From the NCBI RefSeq assembly GCF_000174435.1, contig NZ_ACJN02000004.1, positions 248,001 through 312,000 of the forward strand: a stretch of 64,000 nucleotides of DNA. The letters are read 5' to 3'. The notes beneath the pieces were generated by a model. The model did no database searches. It saw nothing but the letters and a program-made list of their open reading frames with translations, and had not been told where the DNA came from. The translations under genes were made by a program, and so were the position numbers. This stretch comes from Desulfonatronospira thiodismutans ASO3-1. GTDB lineage: Bacteria; Desulfobacterota; Desulfovibrionia; Desulfovibrionales; Desulfonatronovibrionaceae. Shown here piece after piece: positions 1-9,277 of the stretch; position 1 is the stretch's first letter, and each line of letters opens with the position of its first letter.

Positions 1-682
1 CTTCCGGTATCAGAATCTTTTCCTCGGGCAGGGTGTGTGTGCGTACCACCTGCATGTTGCGCATTTCCTGGGCGAAATTGAGTTCCTGAAGCATGAGCTT
101 CCTGATACGCTGTACCAGTTGAGGAAGGTTGTATACCTTGAAGGACTCCATACGCCCGTCCAGGCGGATGGCTATCCTTTCCAGTATGTCCATATCGCTT
201 TTGATGGTTTCAGCGATATCCGGACGCTGAATTTTCAGGGCTACTTCCTGGTTGCTGCCCTTGAGCCACGCCTTGTGCACCTGGGCCAGTGAAGCTGCTG
301 CAATGGGGGTCTCCTCGATTTCGGAAAATATATCTTCCAGGGGCTGAGCAAAATTATCCTGCAGGACTTTTCTAATCTCGGAAAACTCTTCAGCCGGCAC
401 GTCATCCTGCAGTTTGCGCAACTCCTCCAGAAGTTCCCTGGGTAGCAGGTCAGCACGCTGGGAAAGAATCTGGCCGCATTTTATAAAGGTCGGCCCCAGT
501 TCTTCCAGCACCATGCGCATACGCTCCCACCTGGTAAGATGCATGGTATGCACCCTGATCTTTTCCAGGTATTTGCGTCCAGGAACATCTAAGCGGTCCA
601 CCACGTCGTCAAACCCGTATTTGACCAGGGTGGTTACTATTTCCCGGAAGCGCCCCAGGTGGGCTATAGCTCGTATATCCAT
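1..682 (-). CDS. ubiB: UbiB/AarF (ABC1) family atypical protein kinase, N-terminal part; cut by the window edge
   Basis: About 227 codons are present, starting at the ATG at 680-682 and running off the left edge, so the C-terminal lobe is missing. Family landmarks are visible: the KxGQ motif (FIKCGQ) followed by a run of small/charged residues and LLP, the alanine-rich loop AAASLAQVH that replaces the glycine-rich loop of ordinary kinases, and VALKIQRP with the ATP-contacting lysine. UbiB-type proteins are membrane-associated ATPases or kinases needed for quinone biosynthesis or lipid handling. In an organism using menaquinone the exact role is open. It lies 145 bp downstream of the phasin-like gene on the same strand and may be the last gene of a trpB2-phasin-ubiB transcript. 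The family call is firm; the physiological role is inferred. Confidence 0.9.
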   Translation of the reverse strand, partial: MDIRAIAHLGRFREIVTTLVKYGFDDVVDRLDVPGRKYLEKIRVHTMHLTRWERMRMVLEELGPTFIKCGQILSQRADLLPRELLEELRKLQDDVPAEEFSEIRKVLQDNFAQPLEDIFSEIEETPIAAASLAQVHKAWLKGSNQEVALKIQRPDIAETIKSDMDILERIAIRLDGRMESFKVYNLPQLVQRIRKLMLQELNFAQEMRNMQVVRTHTLPEEKILIPE

Positions 683-827
683 TCAGTTTACCCCATATTA
701 AGGATGCACCTGCAAAAAGTGTAGACTGCCTTTTTGCAGGTGCGTCTTGAAGGGAACAGGATTTTATATGGTCCAGCCTCTGCCCGGCATTTCCCGTTAA
801 AAAACTGCCCAGGCAGCAAAAACAGGG

Positions 828-1160
828 CTATTCCTTCTTTTCCGCCTGCATTTTCAGGCTTTCCAGCGCGGACACCCTGTCTTCCAGGCTGGATACTCTG
901 GCCTCCAGGTCCTGAACTTCTTCGCGTCCAGCCAGTTCCAGCCTTTCACGTCCAGTCTTGACCGTGTTCAACAGCCACTCCTGGACTTCCGACTGCTGAT
1001 TTTCGCTCTTCTGAATAAATTCCCGGACCAGACTCTCTCCTTCCTCGGCGGAAATCTTTCCCTTTTCCACCATCTGGTTGACCTTCTTTTCCAGTTCTTC
1101 TGCTGTCACCACCACCAGCCCAAGACCGGTAAGAACCCCTTTTTTAAATACATCCAGCAT
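828..1160 (-). CDS. Phasin-like / polyhydroxyalkanoate regulator-type coiled-coil protein
   Basis: A 110-residue protein starting at MLDVFKKGVLTGLG. The start is set by an AGGAG box 8 nt upstream; a longer reading frame from 1196 would overlap the trpB2 stop and lacks a ribosome site. The N-terminal helix is amphipathic and is followed by a charged helical region. The C-terminus (EVQDLEARVSSLEDRVSALE) is a clear heptad coiled coil. This architecture matches the poly(hydroxyalkanoate) granule-associated/phasin-like families found next to UbiB in many bacteria. A role on granules or at membranes is inferred only; no PHA synthase is in the window. It sits 20 bp after trpB2 in the same direction. 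Confidence 0.75.
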   Translation of the reverse strand: MLDVFKKGVLTGLGLVVVTAEELEKKVNQMVEKGKISAEEGESLVREFIQKSENQQSEVQEWLLNTVKTGRERLELAGREEVQDLEARVSSLEDRVSALESLKMQAEKKE

Positions 1161-1180
1161 AATTTTTTCTCCTTTTTTTG

Positions 1181-2524
1181 CTAAATTTCCGGGCATTCCG
1201 ACAGAGACTTTTCGATCTCGTCGTCGGAAAAGGCCTGATCCTTGAGTTCACCCTTGAGATAAGCATCATAGGATCCCAGGTCCAGCAACCCATGGCCGGA
1301 ATAAAGAAAAACTACCACCTGGCCTGGATCAGCCTCTTTTGCCGCATCAATGGCGGCTTTGATGGCATGCGCCGTTTCCGGGGCGGGCAAAAACCCTTCA
1401 GTCTGCATAAACAGCCTGGCTGCGTCAAAAACTTCGTTTTGAAAATATGCCCTGGCCTCCAGAAGCCCCAGCTTGGCCGCGTGGGACACTATGGGCGCCT
1501 CACCGTGGTATCTTAAGCCCCCGGAGTGAATGGGCGGCGGGAAATACCCATGCCCCAGGGTATACATCTTGATAAGCGGAGTCTGCCTGGCCATGTCCCC
1601 GTAATCATAAGCAAATCTGCCCTTGGTCAGAGTGGGGCAGGCCTGCGGCTCCACGGCCATGAACCGGATCTTTTGACCCTCGAGCTTTTCCGGCATGTAC
1701 GGCAGGACCAGACCACCAAAGTTGCTGCCCCCTCCAACGCAGCCAATGAGTACATCCGGGGTTTCGCCTGCAATCTCAAGCTGTTTCTTGACTTCCAGCC
1801 CGGTTATGGTCTGATGATGGATAACATGGTTCAAAACACTGCCCAGGGCGTACTTGGTGTCATTATTCTGTGCCGCATCTTCCACGGCCTCGGAAATGGC
1901 CAGCCCCAGGCTGCCCCCGGAATTGGGATCCTGTTCCAATACTTTACGGCCCACACTTGTATGCCTGGAGGGCGAAGGGAAAACTTCACCCCCGTAGGCC
2001 CGGATAATTATCCCACGGTAGGGCTTCTGGTCATAGCTGCAGCGGACCATGTACACAGTGCATTTCATGTCCAGCATTTTGCAGGCAAATGAAAGGGCCG
2101 TGCCCCACTGGCCGGCACCTGTCTCTGTGGCCAGACGGCGCACCCCTTCCATCTTATTGTAGTATGCCTGGGCCACTGCGGTGTTGGGCTTGTGCGAGCC
2201 CGCCGGGGACACGGATTCATCCTTGTAGTAGATCCTGGCTTTGCTCCCTATGGCCTGCTCCAGCCGCCTGGCCCTTACCAGAGGTGAAGGCCTGTAAAGT
2301 CTGTATATCTCCTGAATAGGCTCAGGTATGTCAATCCAGCGCTCCCCGGACATCTCCTGCTCGATAAGAGACATGGGAAATATCGCCGAGAGCTTTTCCG
2401 GTGCTATGGGCTTTTTGGTCTCCGGATCCAGAGGCGGGGCCATGGGTTCTGGAAGATCCGGCATAACATTGTACCAGCTGGTGGGCATATCCTTTTCTTC
2501 AAGTAAAATCTTGGTCTGCTGCAT
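1181..2524 (-). CDS. trpB2: TrpB2-type tryptophan synthase beta chain-like PLP enzyme
   Basis: A 447-residue fold type II PLP enzyme. The PLP lysine is K112 in AGSHKPNT, and the phosphate-binding glycine loop is [11 protein letters not shown]. The length, the N-terminal extension ([20 protein letters not shown]) and the C-terminal [14 protein letters not shown] are typical of the TrpB2 group, not of TrpB1 (about 400 aa). TrpB2 enzymes condense indole with serine, or with O-phosphoserine in some archaeal members, and often act independently of TrpA. No other trp gene is nearby, so an indole-salvage role is likely. The ATG at 2522-2524 follows an AAGGAG site. It shares a divergent intergenic region of 279 bp with the acyltransferase gene. 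Confidence 0.93.
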   Translation of the reverse strand: MQQTKILLEEKDMPTSWYNVMPDLPEPMAPPLDPETKKPIAPEKLSAIFPMSLIEQEMSGERWIDIPEPIQEIYRLYRPSPLVRARRLEQAIGSKARIYYKDESVSPAGSHKPNTAVAQAYYNKMEGVRRLATETGAGQWGTALSFACKMLDMKCTVYMVRCSYDQKPYRGIIIRAYGGEVFPSPSRHTSVGRKVLEQDPNSGGSLGLAISEAVEDAAQNNDTKYALGSVLNHVIHHQTITGLEVKKQLEIAGETPDVLIGCVGGGSNFGGLVLPYMPEKLEGQKIRFMAVEPQACPTLTKGRFAYDYGDMARQTPLIKMYTLGHGYFPPPIHSGGLRYHGEAPIVSHAAKLGLLEARAYFQNEVFDAARLFMQTEGFLPAPETAHAIKAAIDAAKEADPGQVVVFLYSGHGLLDLGSYDAYLKGELKDQAFSDDEIEKSLSECPEI

Positions 2525-2803
2525 GCTGCTTTCTCCTTGTAGGTGAACTGGAATTCGTGCTTAGTCCTGGACATCTACTATAGCCCGGGATCTTTTTCAA
2601 GCAGGGGCTTCCGGCTTGATCTCCTTGCATTTCGGCACAGGTTTGCATAAGCAGTTGGATGTAGCATGGACAATCCCCGGCCGGATATTTTGAAAACCGG
2701 AAAAAACCTTTTTTTGCTTGTAACTGTTCACCATGATAATTGGTTTTGAGCTTTCATCTCTGCACTTTTATTTTCGACTTGGAACTCACAGGACTCTGAA
2801 CAT

Positions 2804-3589
2804 ATGAAGTGGATAAGGTGTGTATTTCGCATTGCAGCTTCCCTGGCCCTGGCAGCCTGCTATGCCCTGGCCTCCTGCACCGTGGCCATACTGGTGCGCG
2901 ATTTCAATCAGAGGCTGCACTGGTATTCCAGGAACACAGGCTTTTTCAGCCCACTGCTCCTGAAAATCATGGGAGTCAGGGTGAACATTGTGGATCATAC
3001 CGGGGGCCAGGGCATCAGACCCGGTACCCTTTTGGTCTGCAACCATCTTTCCTACAAGGATATTTTTATCCTGTCCTCATTAAGGCCTATGTTGTTTATA
3101 TCTTCAGTGGAGCTTTCCAGGACCTTTTTTCTGGGGCGCATGGCCAGGTTCGGCGGCACAGTATTCGTGGAGAGACGCAGTCCAGCAGGGCTTCGCCGGG
3201 AAATAAGGCAGATCTCGGATCTTTTGAGGCAGGACTTTGTTCTGACCCTCTTTCCCGAAGCCGGGACCTCCGACGGAGAGGGGCTTTTTCCCTTCAAGCC
3301 GGCCCTTTTTCAGTCCGCCATACAGGCCGGCACCAGGGTTCAGCCGGTATGTATCCGCTACTGCGCCCTGGACGGAAGGCCGGTCAATTCCGCCCGGCGC
3401 AGGCGAGTGGTCTGGCACCGCACACTTTTTATCACCCACATATTAAAACTCTTCACCCACTCCCGGGTCCAGGCCGATGTGGAGATCTTCAGCCCCATAA
3501 ACGCAGCTGATAAATCCCGCAAAGATATCATGCAGCAGTCCTTCAGACTCATCCAGGACTGCTACCGGCAGGAACTGGAAAGATACTGA
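2804..3589 (+). CDS. 1-acyl-sn-glycerol-3-phosphate acyltransferase (PlsC family)
   Basis: A 261-residue membrane-associated acyltransferase that would transfer an acyl chain to lysophosphatidic acid or a related acceptor in phospholipid synthesis. The N-terminal hydrophobic segment (residues 5-31) anchors it in the inner membrane. The catalytic H(x)4D motif is N80-H81-LSYK-D86, and the substrate-binding block is FPEAGTSDGEG (about 150-160), a variant of FPEGTRS. The middle block GRMARFGGTVFVERR also fits. The ATG at 2804 has only a weak upstream AGGA. It is transcribed divergently from trpB2 and stands alone. The substrate could be a different lysolipid, as many paralogues have specialised acceptors. 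Confidence 0.9.
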   Translation: MKWIRCVFRIAASLALAACYALASCTVAILVRDFNQRLHWYSRNTGFFSPLLLKIMGVRVNIVDHTGGQGIRPGTLLVCNHLSYKDIFILSSLRPMLFISSVELSRTFFLGRMARFGGTVFVERRSPAGLRREIRQISDLLRQDFVLTLFPEAGTSDGEGLFPFKPALFQSAIQAGTRVQPVCIRYCALDGRPVNSARRRRVVWHRTLFITHILKLFTHSRVQADVEIFSPINAADKSRKDIMQQSFRLIQDCYRQELERY

Positions 3590-3624
3590 TTTCGTAACTA
3601 TTCAGCACCCTTGAACGAAAAGCC

Positions 3625-3822
3625 AGGGGCCGGGGGTTCGGCAAACTGGGCGTAAACTGTCTGAGCGACGTAGGAAGCGTTAATCAAAACCGTTAAACAC
3701 TCAACTTGATTCAAAGCATAACATAAATTGAAGCTTTTCTGGTTGAAAAACTTGAAGAGGTTTTGATTTACGCTTCCTTGGAGCGAGTTTTTACGTCCTG
3801 TTTGCCGAATTTCCGGACCACT
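3625..3822. repeat. Long imperfect inverted repeat (about 65-bp arms) filling the plsC-U32 gap
   Basis: The segment 3625-3690 is an imperfect reverse complement of 3760-3822. The best-matched blocks are TTCGGCAAAC against its partner TTTGCCGAA, GGAAGCGT against ACGCTTCC, and AATCAAAAC against GTTTTGATT. The arms are separated by about 70 bp of AT-rich DNA. A 77-residue reading frame over it on the minus strand has no ribosome site and is not called. It could be a decayed MITE-like element or a long transcriptional hairpin between the convergent genes on either side. Confidence 0.6.
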
Positions 3823-3869
3823 GGGAGTCATATCATTAAGGTGAACAGTTACCTGATTTCAACCGAAAA

Positions 3870-5102
3870 TCAGGCCCGGCGCAGGAGCAGGTGCTCTGTG
3901 ACAAGCTCATTGCCGGTGGTCAAAACCACCTGCTGACCTGAATGCGCGGTTTGCAGCTCTTCCTGGTTTATTCCCTCCAGGAGGTAATCTCCCTGCCGCA
4001 GTCCTGGCCTTTCAAGCCCCGGCAGCACCAGCTCCAGGTCCATGTCCCGGGACCACCTGGACTTGACCTGTACTAACCACCTCTGCCCTCCCAGCTTCTT
4101 TTCCACGCTGGCCAGGATCTTTTTACGCCCTGATTCCAGGGCAGGTTTGCTGAAGATTTTGTTTGCAGGCAGGAAGAACCCGGACCCCAGGGGCCTGCTG
4201 CTTACGCTGGCCAGCTCTTCAAGGTACAGCCCGGGCCTGAAATCACCACGGGCAAGATCGTCCAGGGCTGTCCTGTATACGTCTGTAGTCACCCCCAGGT
4301 AGGACACACTCTTCATACGCCCCTCGATCTTTATAGAAGAAATCCCCTGACGCCGAAGCCATCCCAGAAACCTGACCAGGCAAAGATCCTGGGAACTGAA
4401 AATCCTGGAATAGCCTTCCTCCTCCCAGACCTGCCAGGTGATCTCCCCGGGTCTTGTCCTTTCCTCCAGGGCCAGGGCCCTGGCCCTGTAGTCAAAACGG
4501 CAGGGATGGGTGCAAAGACCCTGATTGGCGGATCTTTTATTCAGATGAGCACTGAGCAGACAATGTCCGGACAGGGCCATGCACATGGCCCCGTGCACAA
4601 ACATTTCCAGCTGCGGCAGGCCGGTCTGGCGGGACATCTCCCGGATATCCGTCAGGGAAAGCTCCCTGGCCAGGTTGACCCTGTCCACTCCATGCTCTTT
4701 CCAGAATCGCGCCGAGGGGGCATTGTATGTTCCGGCCTGGGTGCTCAGGTGCAAAGGGATATGAGGGGCATGCTCCCGGGCCATGGAAATAACCCCGGGG
4801 TCGGCTGCAATTATCCCGTCCGGCTTTATTTCGGCCAGAAGTTCGAGGTATTTGCGGACTTTTTGCAGGTGTTTCTGAGGCAGGATGGCGTTGAGGCAGA
4901 AATATACCCTGGCCTTTGATCTGCGGGCCAGGTCCAGGGCCTGGGGCAGGCTTTCAAAGTCAAATCCAGCGGCTTTGCTGCGCAGGTTCAGATGTGTTCC
5001 GCCCAGGTAGACCGCGTCAGCACCGTAGAAAAGAACTGTCTGCAGACGCTTCAGGTCACCGGCCGGACATAAAAGTTCCGGGAGGATTGCGGGATCTTTC
5101 AC
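3870..5102 (-). CDS. Peptidase U32 family protein, probable tRNA or quinone hydroxylation enzyme (TrhP/UbiU-like)
   Basis: A 410-residue U32 protein. The N-terminal block ELLCPAGDLKRLQTVLFYGADAV and the signature around residues 166-201 define the family. Four cysteines at about 174, 181, 197 and 201 (GAMCM, GHCLL, GLCTHPC) match the spacing of the iron-sulfur ligands known in U32 members. U32 proteins are no longer regarded as true proteases: TrhP catalyses prephenate-dependent 5-hydroxylation of uridine-34 in tRNA, and UbiU/V act in oxygen-independent quinone hydroxylation. Which reaction applies here cannot be told from sequence alone. The C-terminal region (about 310-410) is a variable beta domain. 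The PHP gene lies just upstream on the same strand (30-bp gap). Confidence 0.9.
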   Translation of the reverse strand: MKDPAILPELLCPAGDLKRLQTVLFYGADAVYLGGTHLNLRSKAAGFDFESLPQALDLARRSKARVYFCLNAILPQKHLQKVRKYLELLAEIKPDGIIAADPGVISMAREHAPHIPLHLSTQAGTYNAPSARFWKEHGVDRVNLARELSLTDIREMSRQTGLPQLEMFVHGAMCMALSGHCLLSAHLNKRSANQGLCTHPCRFDYRARALALEERTRPGEITWQVWEEEGYSRIFSSQDLCLVRFLGWLRRQGISSIKIEGRMKSVSYLGVTTDVYRTALDDLARGDFRPGLYLEELASVSSRPLGSGFFLPANKIFSKPALESGRKKILASVEKKLGGQRWLVQVKSRWSRDMDLELVLPGLERPGLRQGDYLLEGINQEELQTAHSGQQVVLTTGNELVTEHLLLRRA

Positions 5103-5132
5103 CGGGGACTCCTGTGGCCTTATGACCGGGTC

Positions 5133-5990
5133 CTAAACCCAGAGCCCGTTCTCAAGTCTTTTCTCCTTCAGGGCCTTTAGAAGAGCATAGGAAAGATTGA
5201 GATTGCCCCGGCCGGAACCAAGTCCTATTTCCGGTTTGACTGAACCGTGAAAATCCGAGCCTCCTGTGGGCAGCAGGTCAAGCTCACGGCACAGAGAGGC
5301 ATAAATCTCTGTCTGTTCAATGGTATGTTCGGAATAAAACACCTCCACTCCGTCCAGACCCAGATCCTTGAGGCGTACAAGCTCCCGGCGCAAGGCATCA
5401 GTATCCAGCTGCAAGGAGAAAGGATGGGCCAGGATCACCAGGGCGTTTTCATCCTTTAAAACCGATATGGCCTTTTCCGGGTCGAATTTCTCTTTGGGCA
5501 CGTAGGCTTTACCTGTAGACCCCAGGTAGCGGTCAAAACACTCCTGAACCGAGGTCACCACGCCTTTATCCATGAGAACACGCGAAATATGCGGCCTGCC
5601 TACCGAGGCATCTCCGGCCAGGGTCTGCACCTCGGCATAGCTTATATCTATCCCCAGCTTCTGCAGTTTTTCAATGATGACCTCGTTTCGCATGTTCCTT
5701 TTGTCCCGCAGTTCCTGCATGGCCTTGTTCAGGGCCGGGGCATCGGACCTGAGCCACAGCCCCAGGATATGCATGAGCCCTGGATATTCAACGCTCAGTT
5801 CACAACCGGGGACCACCTCCAGGCCCAGGTCATTCCCGGCCTGCAGTGCCTGCATAAGTCCTTTGGTGGTATCATGGTCAGTAAGGGCCAGGGCTTTAAG
5901 GCCTATGTTCCTGGCGTGGCTCACAAGCTCATACGGGGTCATGGTCCCGTCAGAAGCCGTGGAGTGTGTGTGCAGGTCAATTTCGGACAT
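5133..5990 (-). CDS. PHP-domain phosphoesterase (RNase AM / YciV type)
   Basis: A PHP superfamily metal-dependent phosphoesterase of 285 residues from the ATG at 5990; a TTG at 6002 would add four residues. The four PHP metal-binding motifs are visible: DLHTHSTASDG near the N-terminus, LTDHDT, ILAHPFSL, and GSDFHG near the C-terminus. Related enzymes hydrolyse 5'-phosphorylated oligonucleotides or 3',5'-nucleotide bisphosphates (pAp) with Mn. Neither start has a strong ribosome site, so the N-terminus is uncertain by four residues. It is transcribed between infA and the U32 gene in the same direction. Confidence 0.88.
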   Translation of the reverse strand: MSEIDLHTHSTASDGTMTPYELVSHARNIGLKALALTDHDTTKGLMQALQAGNDLGLEVVPGCELSVEYPGLMHILGLWLRSDAPALNKAMQELRDKRNMRNEVIIEKLQKLGIDISYAEVQTLAGDASVGRPHISRVLMDKGVVTSVQECFDRYLGSTGKAYVPKEKFDPEKAISVLKDENALVILAHPFSLQLDTDALRRELVRLKDLGLDGVEVFYSEHTIEQTEIYASLCRELDLLPTGGSDFHGSVKPEIGLGSGRGNLNLSYALLKALKEKRLENGLWV

Positions 5991-6047
5991 GTTTACTGGC
6001 AATTAAGCTATAGAGAAAGCAGGGGCTGCGGCAGGCACATATGCGGG

Positions 6048-6266
6048 TTATTTGAAACGGTAGGTGATGCGGCCGCGGGTAAGATCGTACGGGGACAGTT
6101 CTACCTTGACCCTGTCTCCGGGCAGAATACGGATGTAAAATTTGCGCATCTTTCCGGAAATATGTCCCAGGACCTCATGCCCGTTGTCCAGCTTTATCCT
6201 GAACATGGCATTGGGCAGGGCCTCTTCCACTACGCCCTCGACTTCTATGGATTCCTCTTTGGCCAT
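6048..6266 (-). CDS. infA: Translation initiation factor IF-1
   Basis: A 72-residue S1/OB-fold protein that binds the ribosomal A site of the 30S subunit during initiation. The whole length matches bacterial IF-1: [20 protein letters not shown] at the start, then [20 protein letters not shown], the [13 protein letters not shown] block and the closing [10 protein letters not shown] strong GGAG ribosome site (GAAAGGAGAAAGT) precedes the ATG at 6264-6266. It is the first gene of the leftward run infA-PHP-U32 and lies beside a large repeat array. Confidence 0.98.
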   Translation of the reverse strand: MAKEESIEVEGVVEEALPNAMFRIKLDNGHEVLGHISGKMRKFYIRILPGDRVKVELSPYDLTRGRITYRFK

Positions 6267-6440
6267 ACTTTCTCCTTTCGTGCATTAATCTTTCCTAATT
6301 ACGGCCATCTACAGCACATGTCAAGATTTTTCGTCAGCAACACTTCCGCCCTGTCCCGCGCCTCACATCCCCCTAAATCATGACAGGCAATCATATTACA
6401 GATAACTACCATTTCAGCTCAGTCATTTAAGTACGTTGAT

Positions 6441-7302
6441 GTCACACAAGGTTGTCAGTTTATGAGTGCAGCACGGACCACTCCCCTCCTTGGTTAAGGA
6501 GGGGCCGGGGGTGGTTCGTTCTGATTAACCACTTCCTTATCCAGATTCCCGCAGGTTCGGCTATGTCGCTGTCACGAAAACTTGTCATTTTATGCCTGCG
6601 GCACGGACCACTCCCCTCCTTGGTTAAGGAGGGGCCGGGGGTGGTTCGTTCTGATTAACCACTTCCTTATCCAGATTCCCGCAGGTTCGGCTATGTCGCT
6701 GTCACGAAAACTTGTCATTTTATGCCTGCGGCACGGACCACTCCCCTCCTTGGTTAAGGAGGGGCCGGGGGTGGTTCGTTCTGATTAACCACTTCCTTAT
6801 CCAGATTCCCGCAGGTTCGGCTATGTCGCTGTCACGAAAACCTGTCATTTTATGCCTGCGGCACGGACCACTCCCCTCCTTGGTTAAGGAGGGGCCGGGG
6901 GTGGTTCGTTCTGATTAACCACTTCCTTATCCAGATTCCCGCAGGTTCGGCTATGTCGCTGTCACGAAAACCTGTCATTTTATGCCTGCGGCACGGACCA
7001 CTCCCCTCCTTGGTTAAGGAGGGGCCGGGGGTGGTTCGTTCTGATTAACCACTTCCTTATCCAGATTCCCGCAGGTTCGGCTATGTCGCTGTCACGAAAA
7101 CCTGTCATTTTATGCCTGCGGCACGGACCACTCCCCTCCTTGGTTAAGGAGGGGCCGGGGGTGGTTCGTTCTGATTAACCACTTCCTTATCCAGATTCCC
7201 GCAGGTTCGGCTATGTCGCTGTCACGAAAACCTGTCATTTTATGCCTGCGGCACGGACCACTCCCCTCCTTGGTTAAGGAGGGGCCGGGGGTGGTTCGTT
7301 AC
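6441..7302. repeat. 130-bp tandem repeat array, locus 1 (about 6.6 copies)
   Basis: Seven near-identical 130-bp units. The hairpin core recurs at about 6480, 6610, 6740, 6870, 7000, 7130 and 7260. Each core is a perfect 9-bp stem (CCCCTCCTT / AAGGAGGGG) with a GGTT loop, followed by CCGGGGGTGGTTCGTT. The rest of the unit includes AACCACTTCCTTATCCAG, TTCCCGCAGGTTCGGC and TATGTCGCTGTCACGAAAA. Units 2-7 differ by only a few bases, while the 5' half of unit 1 has diverged, which marks the array edge. Open frames of 68 codons inside the units are by-products: 130 is not a multiple of 3, so the frame changes in each unit. The same unit forms a second array at 23273-24033. Confidence 0.97.
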
Positions 7303-7509
7303 AAATGATCATTTCCCTTCAGTCTCTCGCAGGCTCTTTTCAGGGCCCGCCAGGTTGAGAAGCTTATAACACAAATCACATTTTCTGATAAATTTGCCTT
7401 GCCTTGCCAATCATTTCGCAATAATATAACTTTAACCTGAACAGTGTACCAGTTAAATTCAGGCAGACCATGCAGCAGACAACCTCTAACCTCAAAGACC
7501 AGAAAAACC

Positions 7510-8829
7510 ATGAACATAAGCCGGATTCAAAACAAAACCCCGCGCCTGAGCCGCAGGCACTTTCTCTATCTGGCCGGCATAGGATCTTTGTCCCTGGCAA
7601 CCGGCTGCGCCACTCATCCGGTTACCGGACAGCGCCAGTTCATGCTCATGAGCGAAAGCCAGGAGATAGAACTGGACAAAGAGAATTCTCCGCACCAGAT
7701 TTCAGCCGACTACGGGGTGGTTCAGGACAAAAATCTTCAGGACTACGTTTCCGGGGTGGGCCGGGACATGGCATCCAGAAGCCACAGGCCGGACATGCCC
7801 TACTCCTTCAACACGCTGAACGCCACCTACATCAATGCCTACGCTTTTCCCGGAGGTACCATCGGGGTCAGCAGGGGGATCCTGCTGGAACTCCAGGACG
7901 AGGCGGAACTGGCTTCTCTCATCGGTCATGAACTTGGGCATGTCAATGCCAGACATACCGCCCAGCGAATGACCAGGGGCATGCTGGCCCAGGTGGTCTT
8001 TACCGGGGCCGCAGCGGCAGCAGGCCCACAATGGGAAAACGTAGTGGCCGGACTGGGCGGCATCGGAACAGGGGCACTTCTGGCCAGCTACAGCCGCAAC
8101 CAGGAAAGAGAGGCCGACGAGCTGGGCCTGGAATACATGGCCCGGGCGGACTACAATCCGGAAGGATTTGTAGGACTTATGGAAATGCTCAAGGACATGT
8201 CCGGAGAAGACAGAGGCTCTCTGGAAATGCTTTTTTCCACTCATCCCATGAGCAGCGAGCGTTATCAGACCGCGGTCAACCGTGTGCGCACGGACTACCA
8301 AAAAAACAGCAAACCCCTGTATCGTGAGCGCTACATGGACAATACGGCCCGGCTTAGACAGATTAAACAAGCCGTTCAGGACATGCAGGAAGGCGACGAC
8401 CTCATGCGGGCCAAAAAACCCGGGGAAGCCGGGGAAAAGTATTCATCCGCTCTGCAGGCGGCTCCGGAAGACTACGTGGCCAACCTGAAAATGTCCAAGT
8501 ACCTTTTGTCCAGGGACAACAATTCCCAGGCCCGCAAATATGCCTCGGAAGCCAGGGAGATCTACCCTGAAGAACCCCAGGCCATGCATATCCTGGGTAT
8601 GGCCTGGCTCAGGCAGGAGAAATTCGAGCAGTCCCTGGCCGAGTTCAGTAGATATCAGGAGCGTCTGCCTGGTAATCCCAACACCCTGTTTTTTCAGGGT
8701 TACAGCTATGAAGGCATGGGCCGCAGGAATCAGGCGGCGGAAAAATACTATGCCTTTCTGCAGCAGGTAAATCAGGGGGATAAAGCCCAGCACGCCTACA
8801 ACAGGCTCAAGGAATGGGGCTACATTTAG
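7510..8829 (+). CDS. M48 family metalloprotease with C-terminal TPRs (BepA-like lipoprotein)
   Basis: A secreted zinc metallopeptidase, probably acting in outer-membrane protein quality control like BepA/YfgC. From the ATG at 7510 it has 439 residues. The N-terminus carries a twin-arginine-like SRRHFLYLAG segment and a lipobox ending ...LATGC. The zinc site is H140-E-L-G-H144 (SLIGHELGHVNARH), with the third ligand Glu at about 201 in READELG. The glycine-rich hydrophobic stretch in between (AAAAAGP) is usual for the family. The last 160 residues form TPR-like helices. An upstream in-frame start at 7444 would place the signal peptide too far in. The DUF3568 lipoprotein follows 23 bp downstream, suggesting one transcript. 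Confidence 0.93.
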   Translation: MNISRIQNKTPRLSRRHFLYLAGIGSLSLATGCATHPVTGQRQFMLMSESQEIELDKENSPHQISADYGVVQDKNLQDYVSGVGRDMASRSHRPDMPYSFNTLNATYINAYAFPGGTIGVSRGILLELQDEAELASLIGHELGHVNARHTAQRMTRGMLAQVVFTGAAAAAGPQWENVVAGLGGIGTGALLASYSRNQEREADELGLEYMARADYNPEGFVGLMEMLKDMSGEDRGSLEMLFSTHPMSSERYQTAVNRVRTDYQKNSKPLYRERYMDNTARLRQIKQAVQDMQEGDDLMRAKKPGEAGEKYSSALQAAPEDYVANLKMSKYLLSRDNNSQARKYASEAREIYPEEPQAMHILGMAWLRQEKFEQSLAEFSRYQERLPGNPNTLFFQGYSYEGMGRRNQAAEKYYAFLQQVNQGDKAQHAYNRLKEWGYI

Positions 8830-8852
8830 TCAACCTTAAACCGGAGAGAGCC

Positions 8853-9242
8853 ATGCCCGCCATTAAACAAAAAATCCACTTTCTGCTTATCCTTTTTCTC
8901 TGTCTGAACCTTTCCGGGTGCCTCTTCGCCCTGGGAGGAGCCGCCGGCGGGGGAGCAGCCATCTACTACAAAGGCTGGCTACGGGAAAAAGTGGCCAGAG
9001 ACATGTACACCGTGCATGAAGCCACTCTCAAGGCCATGGAAGTCAAAAACATAAGCCTGGAGGAAGAAACTGAATACACCGACAGATTCAGAATTCAGGG
9101 CAAATACATGGACGGAACCAATGTCTGGATCACTGTCAAGCACCTGACCGCAAACAGCTCCCAGATAAATATCCGGGTGGGCGTCCTGGGAGACGAATCC
9201 CGCTCCCGCGCCCTGTGGGATGAAGCCCGGCGGCACATGTAG
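8853..9242 (+). CDS. DUF3568 family lipoprotein
   Basis: 129 residues from the ATG at 8853, which has a GGAGAG ribosome site 6 nt upstream. A signal peptide ends in the lipobox LSGC, followed by a glycine-rich stretch (LGGAAGGGAAIYYKGWL) and an alpha/beta domain with the pattern characteristic of DUF3568 (helix VHEATLKAMEVKNISL, then strands). The family is a periplasmic lipoprotein of unknown function in Proteobacteria. It sits between the M48 protease and the PilZ gene in one orientation and is probably part of the same envelope-related transcript. Confidence 0.82.
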   Translation: MPAIKQKIHFLLILFLCLNLSGCLFALGGAAGGGAAIYYKGWLREKVARDMYTVHEATLKAMEVKNISLEEETEYTDRFRIQGKYMDGTNVWITVKHLTANSSQINIRVGVLGDESRSRALWDEARRHM

Positions 9243-9277
9243 TTTTTGCGGATACTGTATTTGAAGACGTGATACCC

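Noticed and set aside
2809-3510. 233-residue frame overlapping plsC
   Set aside because: Shifted frame over an intact acyltransferase; no recognisable protein.
5589-6383. 264-residue plus-strand reading frame
   Set aside because: Lies antisense to infA and the PHP gene, both of which have clear family matches.
6452-6918. Overlapping 68-codon reading frames in the 130-bp arrays
   Set aside because: They result from the repeat unit; 130 bp is not divisible by three, so frames shift between units, and no ribosome sites are present.
6441-7302. CRISPR array
   Set aside because: The entire 130-bp unit repeats, with no variable spacers, and no cas gene is in the window.
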